A DNA stretch of 62,630 nt from Alphaproteobacteria bacterium (GTDB lineage: Bacteria; Pseudomonadota; Alphaproteobacteria; Ferrovibrionales; Ferrovibrionaceae): assembly GCA_026126165.1 (NCBI GenBank), contig JAHCJR010000007.1:1-62630 (forward strand). The letters are read 5' to 3'. Below are positions 8,436 through 16,636 of the stretch, piece by piece; the stretch's first letter is position 1; each line of letters opens with the position of its first letter. A program made the position numbers and the translations under genes. The notes under the pieces are model-generated. The model worked only from the letters and a program-made list of their open reading frames with translations. It was not told the origin of the DNA and ran no database searches.

Positions 8436-9317
8436 ATGACCTCAGATCAGGGCTCAGACCAGGAAGATAGCCAACGCAACCGGGCGAAGCTGCCCTTCCT
8501 TGGCTTCGGCCTCGGGCTGCGCGCCGAGCATTACGATGAGATACTGGCGGGCGCGCCGGCCATCGACTGGTTCGAGATCCTGTCCGAGAATTACATGGTT
8601 CCGGGCGGCAAGCCGCTGCACTATCTCGAGCGCATCCGCGCCCGCTGGCCGGTGGTGATGCACGGCGTCTCGCTCTCCATCGGCGCCAGCGAACCGCTGG
8701 ATCGCCACTATCTCGCCGCGCTGCGCGCGCTGGCGCGGCGGATCGAGCCGGAATGGATCTCCGACCATCTGTGCTGGACCGGCGCGCATGGCCGCAACCT
8801 GCACGACCTGCTGCCGCTGCCCTATACCGAGGAGGCGCTGGCGCATGTCGCCGCGCGGATCGGCGAGGTGCAGGACTTTCTCGGCCGGCGCCTGATGATC
8901 GAGAATGTCTCCTCCTACGCGACCTTCCGCCATTCGACCATGCCGGAATGGGAGTTCCTGGCCGAACTGGCGCGCCGCGCCGACTGCATGATCCTGCTCG
9001 ATGTCAACAACATCCATGTCAGCGCCTACAATCACGGTTTCGACCCCCTCGCCTACCTCGCGGCGATGCCGCCGGAGCGCATCGGGCAGATCCATCTCGC
9101 CGGCCATCGCAATCTCGGCAGCCATATCGTCGATACCCACGACCAGCCGGTGATCGGCGCGGTCTGGTCGCTCTACGAGGCGGCACTCAGGCGCTTCGGC
9201 GCGATCTCGACCATGATCGAGCGGGACGACAACATGCCGCCGCTCGGCGAGCTGCTGCTCGAGCTGGGCCAGGCGCGCGCGCTCGCCCGCCCCATTCTCG
9301 GCGCCGCCGCCGCATGA
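8436..9317 (+). CDS. bufB: BufB, MNIO (DUF692) multinuclear iron oxidative enzyme
   Basis: Post-translational modification enzyme of the DUF692/MNIO family, expected to oxidise core cysteines of BufA. The 293-residue TIM-barrel protein shows the family metal-site motifs: FEILSENYM near the start, SDHLCW, IENVSSY, LDVNNIHVSA and IHLAGH with a following DTHD. I took the ATG at 8436 because the purine-rich GGGGGAAAGGGG lies just before it and the protein then starts at the usual family position. An open frame upstream overlaps bufA and is not coding. Its TGA overlaps the bufC start (ATGATG). Confidence 0.9.
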   Translation: MTSDQGSDQEDSQRNRAKLPFLGFGLGLRAEHYDEILAGAPAIDWFEILSENYMVPGGKPLHYLERIRARWPVVMHGVSLSIGASEPLDRHYLAALRALARRIEPEWISDHLCWTGAHGRNLHDLLPLPYTEEALAHVAARIGEVQDFLGRRLMIENVSSYATFRHSTMPEWEFLAELARRADCMILLDVNNIHVSAYNHGFDPLAYLAAMPPERIGQIHLAGHRNLGSHIVDTHDQPVIGAVWSLYEAALRRFGAISTMIERDDNMPPLGELLLELGQARALARPILGAAAA

Positions 9318-10111
9318 TGAGGCTTGCAGACCTGCAACTTGCCTTCCAGGCCCATATCCTGGGCAGGCCAGGTGATCTCGAATCGTGGCTCGGCACCGGC
9401 GGCAAGGCGGACGCGGCCACCCTGCTCGCGGTCTATCGCGAAGGCTACGGACTGCGGCTCGCGGAAATACTCGCCCACAACCATCCGAAGCTTGCCCTGC
9501 TCCTCGGCGCGGAGGATTTCGCCGGCGCGGCCGGGGGTTTCATCGCCGCCCATCCCTCGCGCCAGCGCAACGCCCGCTGGTACGGGGCGGAGTTCGCCGA
9601 CTTCCTTGCCCGCACGCCGCCCTGGTCCGAACGGCCGGCGCTGGCGGAGCTGGCGCGGTTTGAATGGCTGTTGGGCGAGGCTTTCGACGCGGCGGACGCC
9701 GACCCGCTGGACGCTTCCGCCATGGCCGCCCTGCCGCCGGCGAGCTGGGGCGAGACCGCCTTCCGCCTGCATCCTTCGCTGCGCCGCCTCGACCTCGCGA
9801 CCGACGCCGCCGGACTGTGGCAGATTCTGGAGCAAGGCGAACGGCCGGGCCCGGCCGACTGGCCGGCGCAAGGCGAGGCGCGTTCCTGGATGATCTGGCG
9901 CCGTCAGGACGATCTTCTCACCTACCTCCGTTCGATCGAGGCGGACGAGGCGACGGCACTCGATATCGCGGGCAATGGCGGCGATTTCGGCGCCATCTGC
10001 GAGGCACTTGCGCGCTGGCATGGCGCGGAGGCCGCGCCGGGCCGGGCCGCCGGCATCCTCGCGCAATGGTTCCATGACGGCCTGATCGTCGGCCTGATCC
10101 GGGGCGGCTGA
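9314..10111 (+). CDS. bufC: BufC, DUF2063 bufferin partner protein
   Basis: A 265-residue protein of the DUF2063 family that accompanies DUF692 enzymes. The N-terminal DUF2063 domain is recognisable in LQLAFQAHILG, then LLAVYREGYGLRLAEIL. It is thought to recognise the precursor and help the MNIO enzyme act on it. The start overlaps the bufB stop, so the two are translationally coupled. The C-terminal half (about residues 150-265) is the more variable PqqD/RRE-like part. It completes a minimal bufABC operon; no DoxX-type bufD gene follows. Confidence 0.86.
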   Translation: MMRLADLQLAFQAHILGRPGDLESWLGTGGKADAATLLAVYREGYGLRLAEILAHNHPKLALLLGAEDFAGAAGGFIAAHPSRQRNARWYGAEFADFLARTPPWSERPALAELARFEWLLGEAFDAADADPLDASAMAALPPASWGETAFRLHPSLRRLDLATDAAGLWQILEQGERPGPADWPAQGEARSWMIWRRQDDLLTYLRSIEADEATALDIAGNGGDFGAICEALARWHGAEAAPGRAAGILAQWFHDGLIVGLIRGG

Positions 10112-10206
10112 AGCAACCCGGCAAAAACGCCGATTCGCCGGGACCGGCCGGTGCGCTATTCTCCCTTCTGCCGGGTCAGGGCGGCGGCGGACGGAAGGGG
10201 GCAGGC

Positions 10207-11010
10207 ATGGGGAAGGTTCTGTCGGTGTTGCGTTCACTTTCGCTGGCGCTGGCCGGACTTCTCGTCCTCGCCGGGCCCGCCGCGGCAAGCTGCTTTCCCC
10301 TGGCGAGCGCGCCGGGCCCGCGCATCATGCCGGCCAACTTCGCGCCGGTGCCGGCGGCGAAGGGCACGGTCGATCTCACCTTCATCGGTCATTCGAGCTT
10401 TCTGATCCAGACCGCCGAGGGGGTGAGTGCCATCACCGACTACAACGACTACAACAAGCCGCGCTTCGTTCCCGACATCGTCACCATGAACAGGGCGCAC
10501 ACCACGCACTACACCGAGAATCTCGATCCGGGCATCCGCCACGTGCTGCGCGGCTGGAACCCCGATGGCGGCATGGCGCGCCATGGCCTCACCTACAAGG
10601 ACCTCAAGGTCCGCAACGTTCCGACCAACATTCGCGGTTACGGCGGCACGGAGATGAACGGCAATTCGATCTTCGTCTTCGAGAGCGCCGATCTCTGCAT
10701 CGCGCATTTCAGCCATCTCCACCACCTGCTGACGCAGATCCATATCGAGGAGATGGGGCCGATCGATGTCGCCCTGGTGCAGGTGGACGGCAACTACTCG
10801 ATCGCCCAGGAAGACATCGTCGAGGTGCTGCGCCAGACGCGCGCGCCGCTGGTCATCCCGATGCACTATTTCAATACCTTCACGCTCGAGCGCTTCCTGG
10901 CGCTGGCGAAGCAGCATTACGCGGTGCGCTTCTCCGAATCGCCGCGCATCACCCTCTCGCGCGCGAACCTGCCGGCGAAGCCGGAAGTGCTGGTCCTGCC
11001 GGGGCGCTGA
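10207..11010 (+). CDS. Exported metallo-beta-lactamase-fold protein with atypical metal motif
   Basis: A 267-residue protein with a signal peptide (cleavage near AAA, before SCFPL), so probably periplasmic. The fold resembles UlaG-like members of the metallo-beta-lactamase superfamily: FIGHSSFLIQT opens the domain, and SHLHH and PMHYFNTF lie further on. The usual HxHxDH motif is not present; at that place the protein has AHTTHYTEN, so one aspartate and one histidine are replaced. It lies 95 bases after bufC on the same strand and could be co-transcribed, but membership in the bufferin pathway is not shown. Confidence 0.7.
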   Translation: MGKVLSVLRSLSLALAGLLVLAGPAAASCFPLASAPGPRIMPANFAPVPAAKGTVDLTFIGHSSFLIQTAEGVSAITDYNDYNKPRFVPDIVTMNRAHTTHYTENLDPGIRHVLRGWNPDGGMARHGLTYKDLKVRNVPTNIRGYGGTEMNGNSIFVFESADLCIAHFSHLHHLLTQIHIEEMGPIDVALVQVDGNYSIAQEDIVEVLRQTRAPLVIPMHYFNTFTLERFLALAKQHYAVRFSESPRITLSRANLPAKPEVLVLPGR

Positions 11011-11158
11011 GGGCGCCGGTCCAGCGCCTGCGCAGCCGCATCACGCGCAGCAGATGAACGATCTCCTCGCGGTCGGTGCCGTCGCTCCGCATCAGCGCCT
11101 GCACCGCCGGTTCGTCGAGAATGTCGCGGAGAGTAGGTTCGCGTGCGTCCTGGGTCAT
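10949..11158 (-). CDS. Small conserved-looking protein of unknown function
   Basis: A 69-residue protein beginning MTQDAREPTLRDILDEP, then the segment VQALMRSDGTDREEIVHLL. A strong Shine-Dalgarno GGAGG (minus strand, 11168-11164) sits five bases before the ATG, which is the main support. Short proteins of this pattern (a DP/EPxVQxLMRxDG motif) are familiar from alphaproteobacteria, but I know no function. Its last 62 bases run tail-to-tail into the end of the exported hydrolase gene. The C-terminal third is alanine- and proline-rich and may be disordered. Confidence 0.6.
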   Translation of the reverse strand: MTQDAREPTLRDILDEPAVQALMRSDGTDREEIVHLLRVMRLRRRWTGALSAPAGPALPASPAGSRARG

Positions 11159-11231
11159 GATCGCCTCCGGTGGTTCGAGCGACCGCCTTTTAGCGGGTCT
11201 CGCCGGAAGGTTTTGTGACGGGCGGAAGAAT

Positions 11232-11828
11232 CTATCGTTGCCGCGTCTGCGGACCCGCCTGGCGGCGGAACGTTTCGAGATGGCGCGCGAAAGCCTCCTC
11301 CAGGGCCTGCTGGATGGCGCCGTCGCCTTCCAGCACGCCGAGGCAGAGCGCCGCCGCCTCGATGGTCGCGAGGCTGATCCGGCGCGGCTCGCGCCGCAAT
11401 TCGCCATAGGCCGAGGGGCGGTCCGGCCGCAGCACCAGCCTTCGCAGCTTGAGCAGCCAGGAATTGCGCCACCACATCGCCTTGGCCTGCGACCAGTTGC
11501 CATCCAGCAGCACGATGCCGGCGATGCCGGAAAGCGCCGCCTGCTGGTCGGCCAGCGCCCGGCCCTTGCGATCGACGGCGATCACCGGGCCGGCGCCTTC
11601 CGGCGGCTGGTCCTTCGCCGCGCCGAGATAGAGGACCGCCCAGTGGCGCGGGTCCGCCGGCTCGCCCAGCGCACGCCCGAGATTGGGCCAGGAAAGGCCG
11701 ACCCGCAGCACGGCGCCGGCGAGGCTCTCCACGGTCAGCCGCCCGGTGCCAAGCTCCTGCTTCGCTTCCTGCGGATGCTGCAGCACCAGGACGCGGGTCT
11801 GGTTGCGGATGGGCGCAACGGCGCTCAT
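11232..11828 (-). CDS. DTW-domain protein (TapT-like), lacking the N-terminal Cys motif
   Basis: A 198-residue protein of the DTW family; characterised members (TapT/TuaA) put an aminocarboxypropyl group on tRNA uridine. Family motifs seen are RVLVLQHPQE at the N-terminus, then LSWPNLG, and LLDGNWSQAKAMWWRN, the variant of the DxTW motif. Bacterial relatives usually begin with a cysteine-rich CxxC segment before the QHPQE motif. Here the ATG is only about a dozen codons before it and no cysteines are available. The gene starts four bases after the stop of the upstream dehydratase, so it is likely co-transcribed with it. Confidence 0.75.
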   Translation of the reverse strand: MSAVAPIRNQTRVLVLQHPQEAKQELGTGRLTVESLAGAVLRVGLSWPNLGRALGEPADPRHWAVLYLGAAKDQPPEGAGPVIAVDRKGRALADQQAALSGIAGIVLLDGNWSQAKAMWWRNSWLLKLRRLVLRPDRPSAYGELRREPRRISLATIEAAALCLGVLEGDGAIQQALEEAFARHLETFRRQAGPQTRQR

Positions 11829-11832
11829 GGCG

Positions 11833-13548
11833 TCAGTGGATCTCCGGTTCCGGCACCGGCGGGCCATCGCGCAGGATGTCGAAGTCGCAGCCCTCGTTGG
11901 CCTGCATGATGTGGCGCGCATAGATGGCGCCGTAGCCGCGGCCATAGATCGACGGGCGCGGCGCCCAGGCGGCACGCCGGCGCGAAAGCTCCTCCTCCGC
12001 GACTTCGAGGGTGAGGCGGCGCCCCGGCACGTCGAGGCTGATCCGGTCGCCATCCTGCACGAGCGCCAGCGGTCCGCCGACGAAACTCTCCGGCGCCACA
12101 TGCAGGACGCAGGCGCCATAGGACGTGCCGCTCATGCGCGCATCCGAGATGCGCACCATGTCGCGCACGCCCTGCTGGAGCAGCTTTTTCGGGATCGGGA
12201 GCTGGCCCCATTCCGGCATGCCGGGGCCGCCCTGCGGCCCGGCATTCTGCAGCACGAGGATCGAATCCTTCGTCGCGGGCAGCGCCGGATCGTCGATGCG
12301 CGCCGCCATGTCGTTATAGTCGCGAAACACGATGGCGGGCCCTGAATGGCGCAGCAGGTGCGGCTCCGCCGCGCCCGGCTTGATCACCGCCCCGTCGGGC
12401 GCGAGATTGCCCCGCAGCACGGCGATGCCGGCGCTCTTCCTGAGTGGCTTGGCAAGCGTACGGATGACTTCGCGGTTCCAGCAGGGGGCATCGGCCGTGT
12501 TCTCGCCCATGGTCCTGCCATTGACCACAAGCGCGTCCTTATGAATGAGATCGCCCAGCTCGCGGATGACCGCCGGCAAGCCGCCGGCATAGAAGAAATC
12601 CTCCATCAGGAAACGCCCCGACGGCATCAGGTCGACCAGCAGCGGAACCCTGGCGCCCAGTTCGTCGAAATCCTCGAGCTTGAGCGGAACGCCAACGCGG
12701 CCGGCGATGGCAAGGAGGTGCGGCACCGCATTGGTCGAGCCGCCGATCGCGGCATTGACGCGGATCGCGTTCTCGAATGCCTTGCGCGTGAGGATCTTCG
12801 ACATGCGCAGATCCTCCTTCACCATCTCGACGATGCGCCGGCCGGCCAAGTGCGCGAGGACGTAGCGGCGGGAATCCACCGCCGGGATCGCGGCGTTGCC
12901 CGGCATGCCGATGCCCAGCGCCTCGACCATCGATGCCATGGTCGAGGCGGTGCCCATGGTCATGCAATGGCCGGCCGAGCGCGACATGCAGGATTCGGCG
13001 GCGGTGAAATCCGCCATCGACATCTCGCCGGCGCGCACCATCTCGGAAAATTTCCATACATGGGTGCCGGAGCCGATCGTCTCGTCCCGGAACCGGCCGT
13101 TCAGCATCGGTCCGCCGGAGATCATGAGCGTCGGCAGATCGACCGAGGCCGCGCCCATGAGCTGCGCCGGCGTCGTCTTGTCGCAGCCGGCCAGCAGCAC
13201 CACCGCATCGAGCGGATTGGCGCGGATCGATTCCTCGACATCCATCGACATCAGGTTGCGGAACAGCATCGTCGTCGGTCGCATCAGCGTCTCGCCGAGC
13301 GACATGGTCGGAAACTCCAGCGGAAAACCGCCCGCCTCGTAGACGCCGCGCTTGACATGCTCGGCGATCTTGCGGAAATGCGCGTTGCAGGGCGTGAGTT
13401 CGGACCAGGAATTGCAGATCCCGATCACCGGCCGGCCGTCGAAAAGGTGGTGCGGCAGCCCCTGGTTCTTCATCCAGCTCCGGTGGTTGAAGGCATCCTT
13501 GCCCTCGCCCGCAAACCAGTGGGTGCTGCGCAGCTTGCGCTTGGCCAT
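11833..13548 (-). CDS. IlvD/Edd family dehydratase (sugar-acid dehydratase-like)
   Basis: A 571-residue iron-sulfur dehydratase. Cluster cysteines are visible in ICNSW, GCDKTTPAQ and AGHCMTMGTAS. Residues 1-30 (STHWFAGEGKDAFNHRSW) resemble L-arabinonate and related aldonate dehydratases more than true dihydroxy-acid dehydratase for valine/isoleucine, which usually reads differently there. It probably turns an aldonic acid into a 2-keto-3-deoxy acid. GGAGGG lies five bases before the ATG. A longer open frame upstream overlaps the divergent dctP gene and is not coding. It is divergent from the TRAP transporter, which may import its substrate. Confidence 0.82.
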   Translation of the reverse strand: MAKRKLRSTHWFAGEGKDAFNHRSWMKNQGLPHHLFDGRPVIGICNSWSELTPCNAHFRKIAEHVKRGVYEAGGFPLEFPTMSLGETLMRPTTMLFRNLMSMDVEESIRANPLDAVVLLAGCDKTTPAQLMGAASVDLPTLMISGGPMLNGRFRDETIGSGTHVWKFSEMVRAGEMSMADFTAAESCMSRSAGHCMTMGTASTMASMVEALGIGMPGNAAIPAVDSRRYVLAHLAGRRIVEMVKEDLRMSKILTRKAFENAIRVNAAIGGSTNAVPHLLAIAGRVGVPLKLEDFDELGARVPLLVDLMPSGRFLMEDFFYAGGLPAVIRELGDLIHKDALVVNGRTMGENTADAPCWNREVIRTLAKPLRKSAGIAVLRGNLAPDGAVIKPGAAEPHLLRHSGPAIVFRDYNDMAARIDDPALPATKDSILVLQNAGPQGGPGMPEWGQLPIPKKLLQQGVRDMVRISDARMSGTSYGACVLHVAPESFVGGPLALVQDGDRISLDVPGRRLTLEVAEEELSRRRAAWAPRPSIYGRGYGAIYARHIMQANEGCDFDILRDGPPVPEPEIH

Positions 13549-13710
13549 ATCGTCCCTCCCTTGCTCGCCGGATGATGCTATCCGGCCTGCGCGCCCGCGC
13601 CAAGGCCGCCGGGGTGGATCGGCCGATGGACAAGGCGCGCCGATGCCGCTAGCGTCGCAGGTCGAACGGGTTCCGCCCGGGCGGCGGGAAAACGAAATGG
13701 GGAGGAAGAC

Positions 13711-14706
13711 ATGCGCAGTACGGCACTTGCGACCGCCTTCGTGGCGCTTTCCATCGGCATGGGCGGGCCTGCCCTGGCCCAGGAACAGCTCAAGGCGGCG
13801 CACCAGTTTCCCGGCGGCAAGGGCGACGTGCGCGACGAGATGGTGCAGATCATCGCCCGCGAGGTGAATGCCGCCAATGTCGGGCTCGACATCAAGGTCT
13901 ATCCCGGCGCCTCGCTGGTGAAGGCGACCGAGCAGTGGCAGGCGATGCAGCGCGGGCAGATCGACATCACCGCCTTCCCGCTGGACTATGCCTCGGGCCG
14001 GCATCCGCAATTCGGTGCGACGCTCATGCCCGGCCTCGTCAAGAACCACGACCATGCCAAGCGCCTGAATGGTTCCCCCTTCATGGCGGACATCAAGAAG
14101 ATCATCAACGACGCGGGCGTCGTGGTGCTGGCGGATGCCTGGCTCGCCGGCGCGCTCGCGGCCAAGGACCGCTGCATCCTTGAGCCGAAGGACGCCCAGG
14201 GGCTCAAGGCGCGATCGGCTGGCGCCACCTTCGCCGAGATGTGGTCCGGCGCAGGAGCTTCGATCGTCGCCATTCCATCGAACGAGGTCTATAGCGCCCT
14301 GCAGAGCGGTGTCGCCAATGCCACCGACACCAGCACCGGCAGCTTCGTCTCTTTCCGCCTTTATGAGCAGCTCCAGTGCGTGACGGCACCGGGCGACAAT
14401 GCGCTCTGGTTCATGTACGAGCCGGTGCTGATGTCGAAGGCGCGCTTCGAGAAGCTCAACGAGAAGCAGCGGCAGGCGATCATGGCCGCCTCGAAGAAAT
14501 CGGAGGATTACTTCTTCCAGGAAGCCAAGAAGCTGGACGACCAGATGGTCGAAACGTTCAAGAAAGCCGGAGTCAAGGTCGTCACCATGACCGGCGCGCA
14601 GGCGGACATGTGGCGCGAAGTGGCCCGCAAGACCTCCTACAAGACCTTCTCGGAGAAGGTTCCGGGCGGCAAGGAACTGATCGAAAAAGCCCTGTCCGTA
14701 AAGTAG
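13711..14706 (+). CDS. dctP: TRAP transporter substrate-binding protein DctP
   Basis: A 331-residue periplasmic binding protein that captures a carboxylate and hands it to a TRAP permease. The signal peptide ends near ALAQ. The DctP fold is seen in KAAHQFPGGKGDVRDEM, the QRGQIDITAFP segment and the central arginine region GLKARSAG, where a conserved arginine normally binds the substrate carboxylate. The Shine-Dalgarno GGGGAGGA lies close before the ATG. It is first in the dctP-dctQ-dctM operon. Substrate is unknown; a sugar acid is possible because of the divergent dehydratase. Confidence 0.9.
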   Translation: MRSTALATAFVALSIGMGGPALAQEQLKAAHQFPGGKGDVRDEMVQIIAREVNAANVGLDIKVYPGASLVKATEQWQAMQRGQIDITAFPLDYASGRHPQFGATLMPGLVKNHDHAKRLNGSPFMADIKKIINDAGVVVLADAWLAGALAAKDRCILEPKDAQGLKARSAGATFAEMWSGAGASIVAIPSNEVYSALQSGVANATDTSTGSFVSFRLYEQLQCVTAPGDNALWFMYEPVLMSKARFEKLNEKQRQAIMAASKKSEDYFFQEAKKLDDQMVETFKKAGVKVVTMTGAQADMWREVARKTSYKTFSEKVPGGKELIEKALSVK

Positions 14707-14773
14707 GAAGAGCCGGACCGGCGGAATGCAAGGCGCCGGCCGGTGCCGCATTCCGCCGCCACCGGACCGCCCG

Positions 14774-15292
14774 ATGCAGCATTACGTCCGTATCGTCCAT
14801 CTGCTGTCCCGTCTCTGCGGGATCGTCGCCGTCCTGCTGATCCTGCTGTCGATCCTGATCGTCTGCCAGATGATCTTCGTGCGCGCCGTGCTCGGCCAGT
14901 CGGCGATCTGGCAGACCGAGTTCGTGACCTTTGCCCTGATCGCGGCAACCTTCATCGGCTCGCCCTACGTGCTGCTGACACGCGGGCATGTCAACGTGGA
15001 CCTGATTCCGCTCTATGCGAGCCAGCGGGTGCGCATGATCCTCGCCTTCGTCGCCTCGGCTGGCGCCCTGCTGTTCTGCACGGTGCTTTTCGTGCAAAGC
15101 CTGTTCTGGTGGCATGAGGCCTACCATTTCGGCTTCGTCACCAGTTCGATGTGGCGCGCACGGCTCTGGATCCCCTATTCCGCCCTGCCGGTCGGCGTCG
15201 GCATCCTCGTCCTGCAGTATGTCGCCGACATCTGGGCACTGGCGACCGGCCGCGACCTGCCCTTCGGCCTCAGGCCCGAGGATCGCCCGTGA
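14774..15292 (+). CDS. dctQ: TRAP transporter small permease DctQ
   Basis: A 172-residue four-helix membrane protein that joins DctM in the TRAP permease. The hydrophobic segments are VAVLLILLSILIVCQMIFV, TFALIAATFIGSPYVLL, a third around ILAFVASAGALLFCTVLF and the C-terminal PVGVGILVLQYV. The family motif WQTEFVTF appears after helix 1. I chose the ATG at 14774; an in-frame ATG 48 bases upstream would add a proline-rich leader not expected for this family. The stop overlaps the GTG start of dctM. Confidence 0.88.
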   Translation: MQHYVRIVHLLSRLCGIVAVLLILLSILIVCQMIFVRAVLGQSAIWQTEFVTFALIAATFIGSPYVLLTRGHVNVDLIPLYASQRVRMILAFVASAGALLFCTVLFVQSLFWWHEAYHFGFVTSSMWRARLWIPYSALPVGVGILVLQYVADIWALATGRDLPFGLRPEDRP

Positions 15293-16605
15293 GCCCGCTC
15301 GTCCTCGGCAGCCTGATCGGGCTCATCACCATCGTGGTGCTGTTCTCCGGCATTCCGATCGCCTTTGGCCTCGGGCTCGTCGCGCTCGGATTCATTCTCG
15401 CCTTCGAAGGCATCCAGGGCCTTCATTCGCTGACCGAGACACTGTTCGCCGGCCTCAACGACTTCACCCTGGTCTCCATCCCGATGTTCGTCATCATGGG
15501 GGCGGCGGTCGCTTCCTCCCGCGCCGGCGGCGATCTCTACGAGGCCCTGGCACGCTGGCTCTCGCGGGTGCCGGGCTCCCTTGTGATCTCGAATCTCGGC
15601 GCCTGCGCGCTGTTCGCGGCGCTGACCGGCTCCTCGCCGGCCACCTGCGCCGCCATCGGCAAGATGGGAATTCCCGAGATGCGCCGGCGCGGCTACAGCG
15701 CCGATCTTGCGACCGGTGCCATTGCCGCCGGCGGCACGCTCGGCATTCTCATTCCGCCCTCGATCACCATGATCCTGTACGGGATCGCCAGCGAGACCTC
15801 CATCGGACGGCTCTTCCTCGCCGGGGTCGTGCCCGGACTGACGCTGACATTGCTCTTCATGTGCTGGGCCTGGCTGCTTTCCTGGCACCGGGGCGAGGCA
15901 AGCGCCGATTCCGCACGACGCTATAGCTGGGCTGAGAAGATAGAGATCGCGCCGCGCATCCTGCCCTTCATCGCGGTGATCGTGGGCGTGGTCTATGCGC
16001 TCTATGGCGGGATCGCCACTCCGTCGGAAGCTGCGGCGGTTGGCGCCGTGCTCTGCCTGCTGCTGGTCATCGTCATCTATCGCGAATGGCGCCCAAGCCA
16101 GCTCTGGAAAATCCTGCGCGAAGGAATGCGGGAATCGGTGATGATCCTGCTCATCATCGGCACTTCGATCCTGTTCGGCTACATGCTCTCCAGCCTCTAC
16201 GTGACCCAGTCGGTCGCCGAATGGATCGCCGTGCAGGACGTCAACCGGTGGCTGCTGCTCTTCGCCATCAATATCCTGCTTCTGGTGGCCGGCTGCTTCC
16301 TGCCGCCGGCAGCGGTGATCCTGATGACCACGCCGATCCTGCTGCCGATCGTGACCGCGGCGGGGTTCGATCCGGTCTGGTTCGGGGTCGTGCTGACCAT
16401 CAACATGGAACTGGGCTTGATCACGCCGCCCGTCGGGCTCAATCTGTATGTCATCAACGGGATCGCCCCGGACATTCGCCTGCCGACGATCCTGCGTGGT
16501 GCGCTGCCCTTCATGGGTTGCATGGTGATCCAGATTCTTTTGCTGTGCGTGTTTCCCGAGTTGGCCACCTGGCTGCCGGACCTGCTCATGGGGCCAGGGC
16601 GTTGA
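15289..16605 (+). CDS. dctM: TRAP transporter large permease DctM
   Basis: A 438-residue protein with about twelve membrane helices that forms the transport channel and uses the sodium gradient. Family motifs include the first helix VVLFSGIPIAFGLGLVALG, GSSPATCAAIGKMGIPEM and GILIPPSITMILYG, and near the end NMELGLITPPVGLNLYV. The start is GTG at 15289, overlapping the dctQ stop by four bases. An open frame reaching further upstream only shadows dctQ. It completes dctPQM; the next gene (glyoxalase-like) begins 31 bases downstream and may be in the same transcript. Confidence 0.92.
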   Translation: MSPLVLGSLIGLITIVVLFSGIPIAFGLGLVALGFILAFEGIQGLHSLTETLFAGLNDFTLVSIPMFVIMGAAVASSRAGGDLYEALARWLSRVPGSLVISNLGACALFAALTGSSPATCAAIGKMGIPEMRRRGYSADLATGAIAAGGTLGILIPPSITMILYGIASETSIGRLFLAGVVPGLTLTLLFMCWAWLLSWHRGEASADSARRYSWAEKIEIAPRILPFIAVIVGVVYALYGGIATPSEAAAVGAVLCLLLVIVIYREWRPSQLWKILREGMRESVMILLIIGTSILFGYMLSSLYVTQSVAEWIAVQDVNRWLLLFAINILLLVAGCFLPPAAVILMTTPILLPIVTAAGFDPVWFGVVLTINMELGLITPPVGLNLYVINGIAPDIRLPTILRGALPFMGCMVIQILLLCVFPELATWLPDLLMGPGR

Positions 16606-16636
16606 GTTGACGCAAGCCTGACCGTGGGAGCCCGAC

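Noticed and set aside
12755-12768. TTGACGCGGATCGC, partial FNR-like match
   Set aside because: Two mismatches and inside the dehydratase gene with no start nearby.
13549-14751. Upstream extension of the dehydratase frame to 972 codons
   Set aside because: The extension is antisense to dctP and the dehydratase has a proper ATG with GGAGGG at 13548.
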